A stretch of 64,000 bases of DNA, from the NCBI RefSeq assembly GCF_014207635.1, contig NZ_JACHIE010000001.1:620001-684000 (forward strand), written 5' to 3'. The position numbers and the translations under genes are program-made. Under the pieces are notes generated by a model, which was given only the letters and a program-made list of their open reading frames with translations, was not told where the DNA came from and made no database searches. Below, piece after piece: positions 63,716 through 64,000 of this stretch (position 1 is the stretch's first letter; the number at the start of each line of letters is the position of its first letter). The DNA is from Acetobacter lovaniensis (GTDB lineage Bacteria; Pseudomonadota; Alphaproteobacteria; Acetobacterales; Acetobacteraceae).

Positions 63716-64000
63716 ATGCCGACGCATGACCATACGGACCATTCGGGCTGCACAGGCCATACCGCCCCTTCGCCCTGCACACATGAGCATGAGCATGAGC
63801 ATGAGCATGAGCATGAGCATGAGCATGAGCATGAGCATGAAGGTAACGGGGCGGCCTGCACGCACAAGCACGGATTTGGCCACCACCACGTGCACACGCC
63901 TACCTCCTTTGGTACGGCTTTTGCCGTAGGAATTGCCGTTAACTCGCTTTATCTGGTGGCGGAGGCGATATGGGGTGTTTATGCCCATTCGCTCTCGCTC
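63716..64000 (+). CDS. CDF-family metal transporter (5' part; runs off the right edge)
   Basis: 95 codons are visible. The N-terminus is His-rich (MPTHDHTDHSGC), followed by ten HE dipeptides from the CATGAG repeat and a second His cluster (THKHGFGHHHVHT). The first membrane helix then reads FGTAFAVGIAVNSLYLVAEAIWG, with AHSLSL at the edge; this is the start of a cation-diffusion facilitator (CzcD/ZitB type) that exports Zn2+ or similar ions. In-frame ATGs at 63701 and 63683 are alternative starts; none has a clear ribosome site. Confidence 0.85.
   Translation, partial: MPTHDHTDHSGCTGHTAPSPCTHEHEHEHEHEHEHEHEHEHEGNGAACTHKHGFGHHHVHTPTSFGTAFAVGIAVNSLYLVAEAIWGVYAHSLSL
63782..63841 (+). repeat. 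Hexanucleotide tandem repeat encoding (His-Glu)10
   Basis: CATGAG is repeated nine times without change, followed by CATGAA. The unit is six bases, so gain or loss of units changes the length of the His-Glu tract but keeps the reading frame of the transporter. Confidence 0.97.

Noticed and set aside
63782-63841. Tandem repeat considered as a CRISPR array
   Set aside because: The unit is six bases with no spacers and lies in frame inside a transporter gene.

Overview
This window reads as chromosomal core sequence from a GC-rich alphaproteobacterium, most likely of the Acetobacteraceae (Acetobacter / Gluconacetobacter / Komagataeibacter relatives). The evidence is a membrane-bound PQQ glucose dehydrogenase with a periplasmic gluconolactonase-type protein, the alphaproteobacterial clustering of rpoZ-relA/spoT-acpS-lepB-rnc-era and metX-metW, an NADP isocitrate dehydrogenase and an alphaproteobacterial PII-glnA pair. 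I cannot fix the species from sequence alone. No rRNA, CRISPR array, insertion sequence, prophage or recognisable defence system is visible. One tRNA (His, GUG) is present. I did not find a clear undescribed multi-gene system; the best leads are listed as findings.

Layout. 1-2435 (minus): rpmH, rnpA and yidC (yidC runs off the left edge), with no yidD between them. 2585-2986 (plus): a small membrane protein with a histidine-kinase-like dimerisation/phosphoacceptor segment and no ATPase. 2995-22103 is one long minus-strand block. It runs, in transcription order, folK, rpoZ, relA/spoT, acpS, lepB, rnc, era, pyrH, frr, uppS, cdsA, dxr, rseP, bamA, skp-like, lpxD, fabZ, lpxA, lpxI, gloA. Many of these genes overlap by 4 nt or are a few bases apart. 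Together they cover stringent response, secretion, RNA processing, isoprenoid and phospholipid precursors, outer-membrane protein assembly and lipid A synthesis.

22286-24646 (plus) holds an NYN-domain protein, a beta carbonic anhydrase and a secreted endonuclease/exonuclease/phosphatase-fold protein. These converge on an rhlE-type RNA helicase (minus) across a perfect bidirectional terminator. 26496-38011 (minus) holds metX-metW, lepA, an MHYT-GGDEF-EAL protein, gcd followed closely by a 94-residue protein and an S24-fold regulator that lacks its catalytic dyad, and glnB-glnA. 38253-44326 (plus) holds an aminotransferase, tRNA-His, a lipoprotein, icd, a ferredoxin/flavodoxin-NADP reductase and a DadA-type dehydrogenase.

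The right part (44461-64000) is more mixed: a small Ala/Lys/His-rich exported protein, typA, an MFS transporter, a Tat-exported SMP-30/gluconolactonase protein, pyk, an SH3-domain exported protein, moeB plus a DsrE-like gene, DUF2939 and DUF3126 proteins, an outer-membrane barrel of the alginate-export type, an OPT transporter, a universal stress protein, an alpha/beta hydrolase, a COG2509 flavoprotein, and the start of a CDF metal transporter with a (His-Glu)10 repeat that runs off the right edge. Periplasmic glucose oxidation (gcd) and lactone hydrolysis (the SMP-30 protein) could work in sequence although their genes lie about 13 kb apart.
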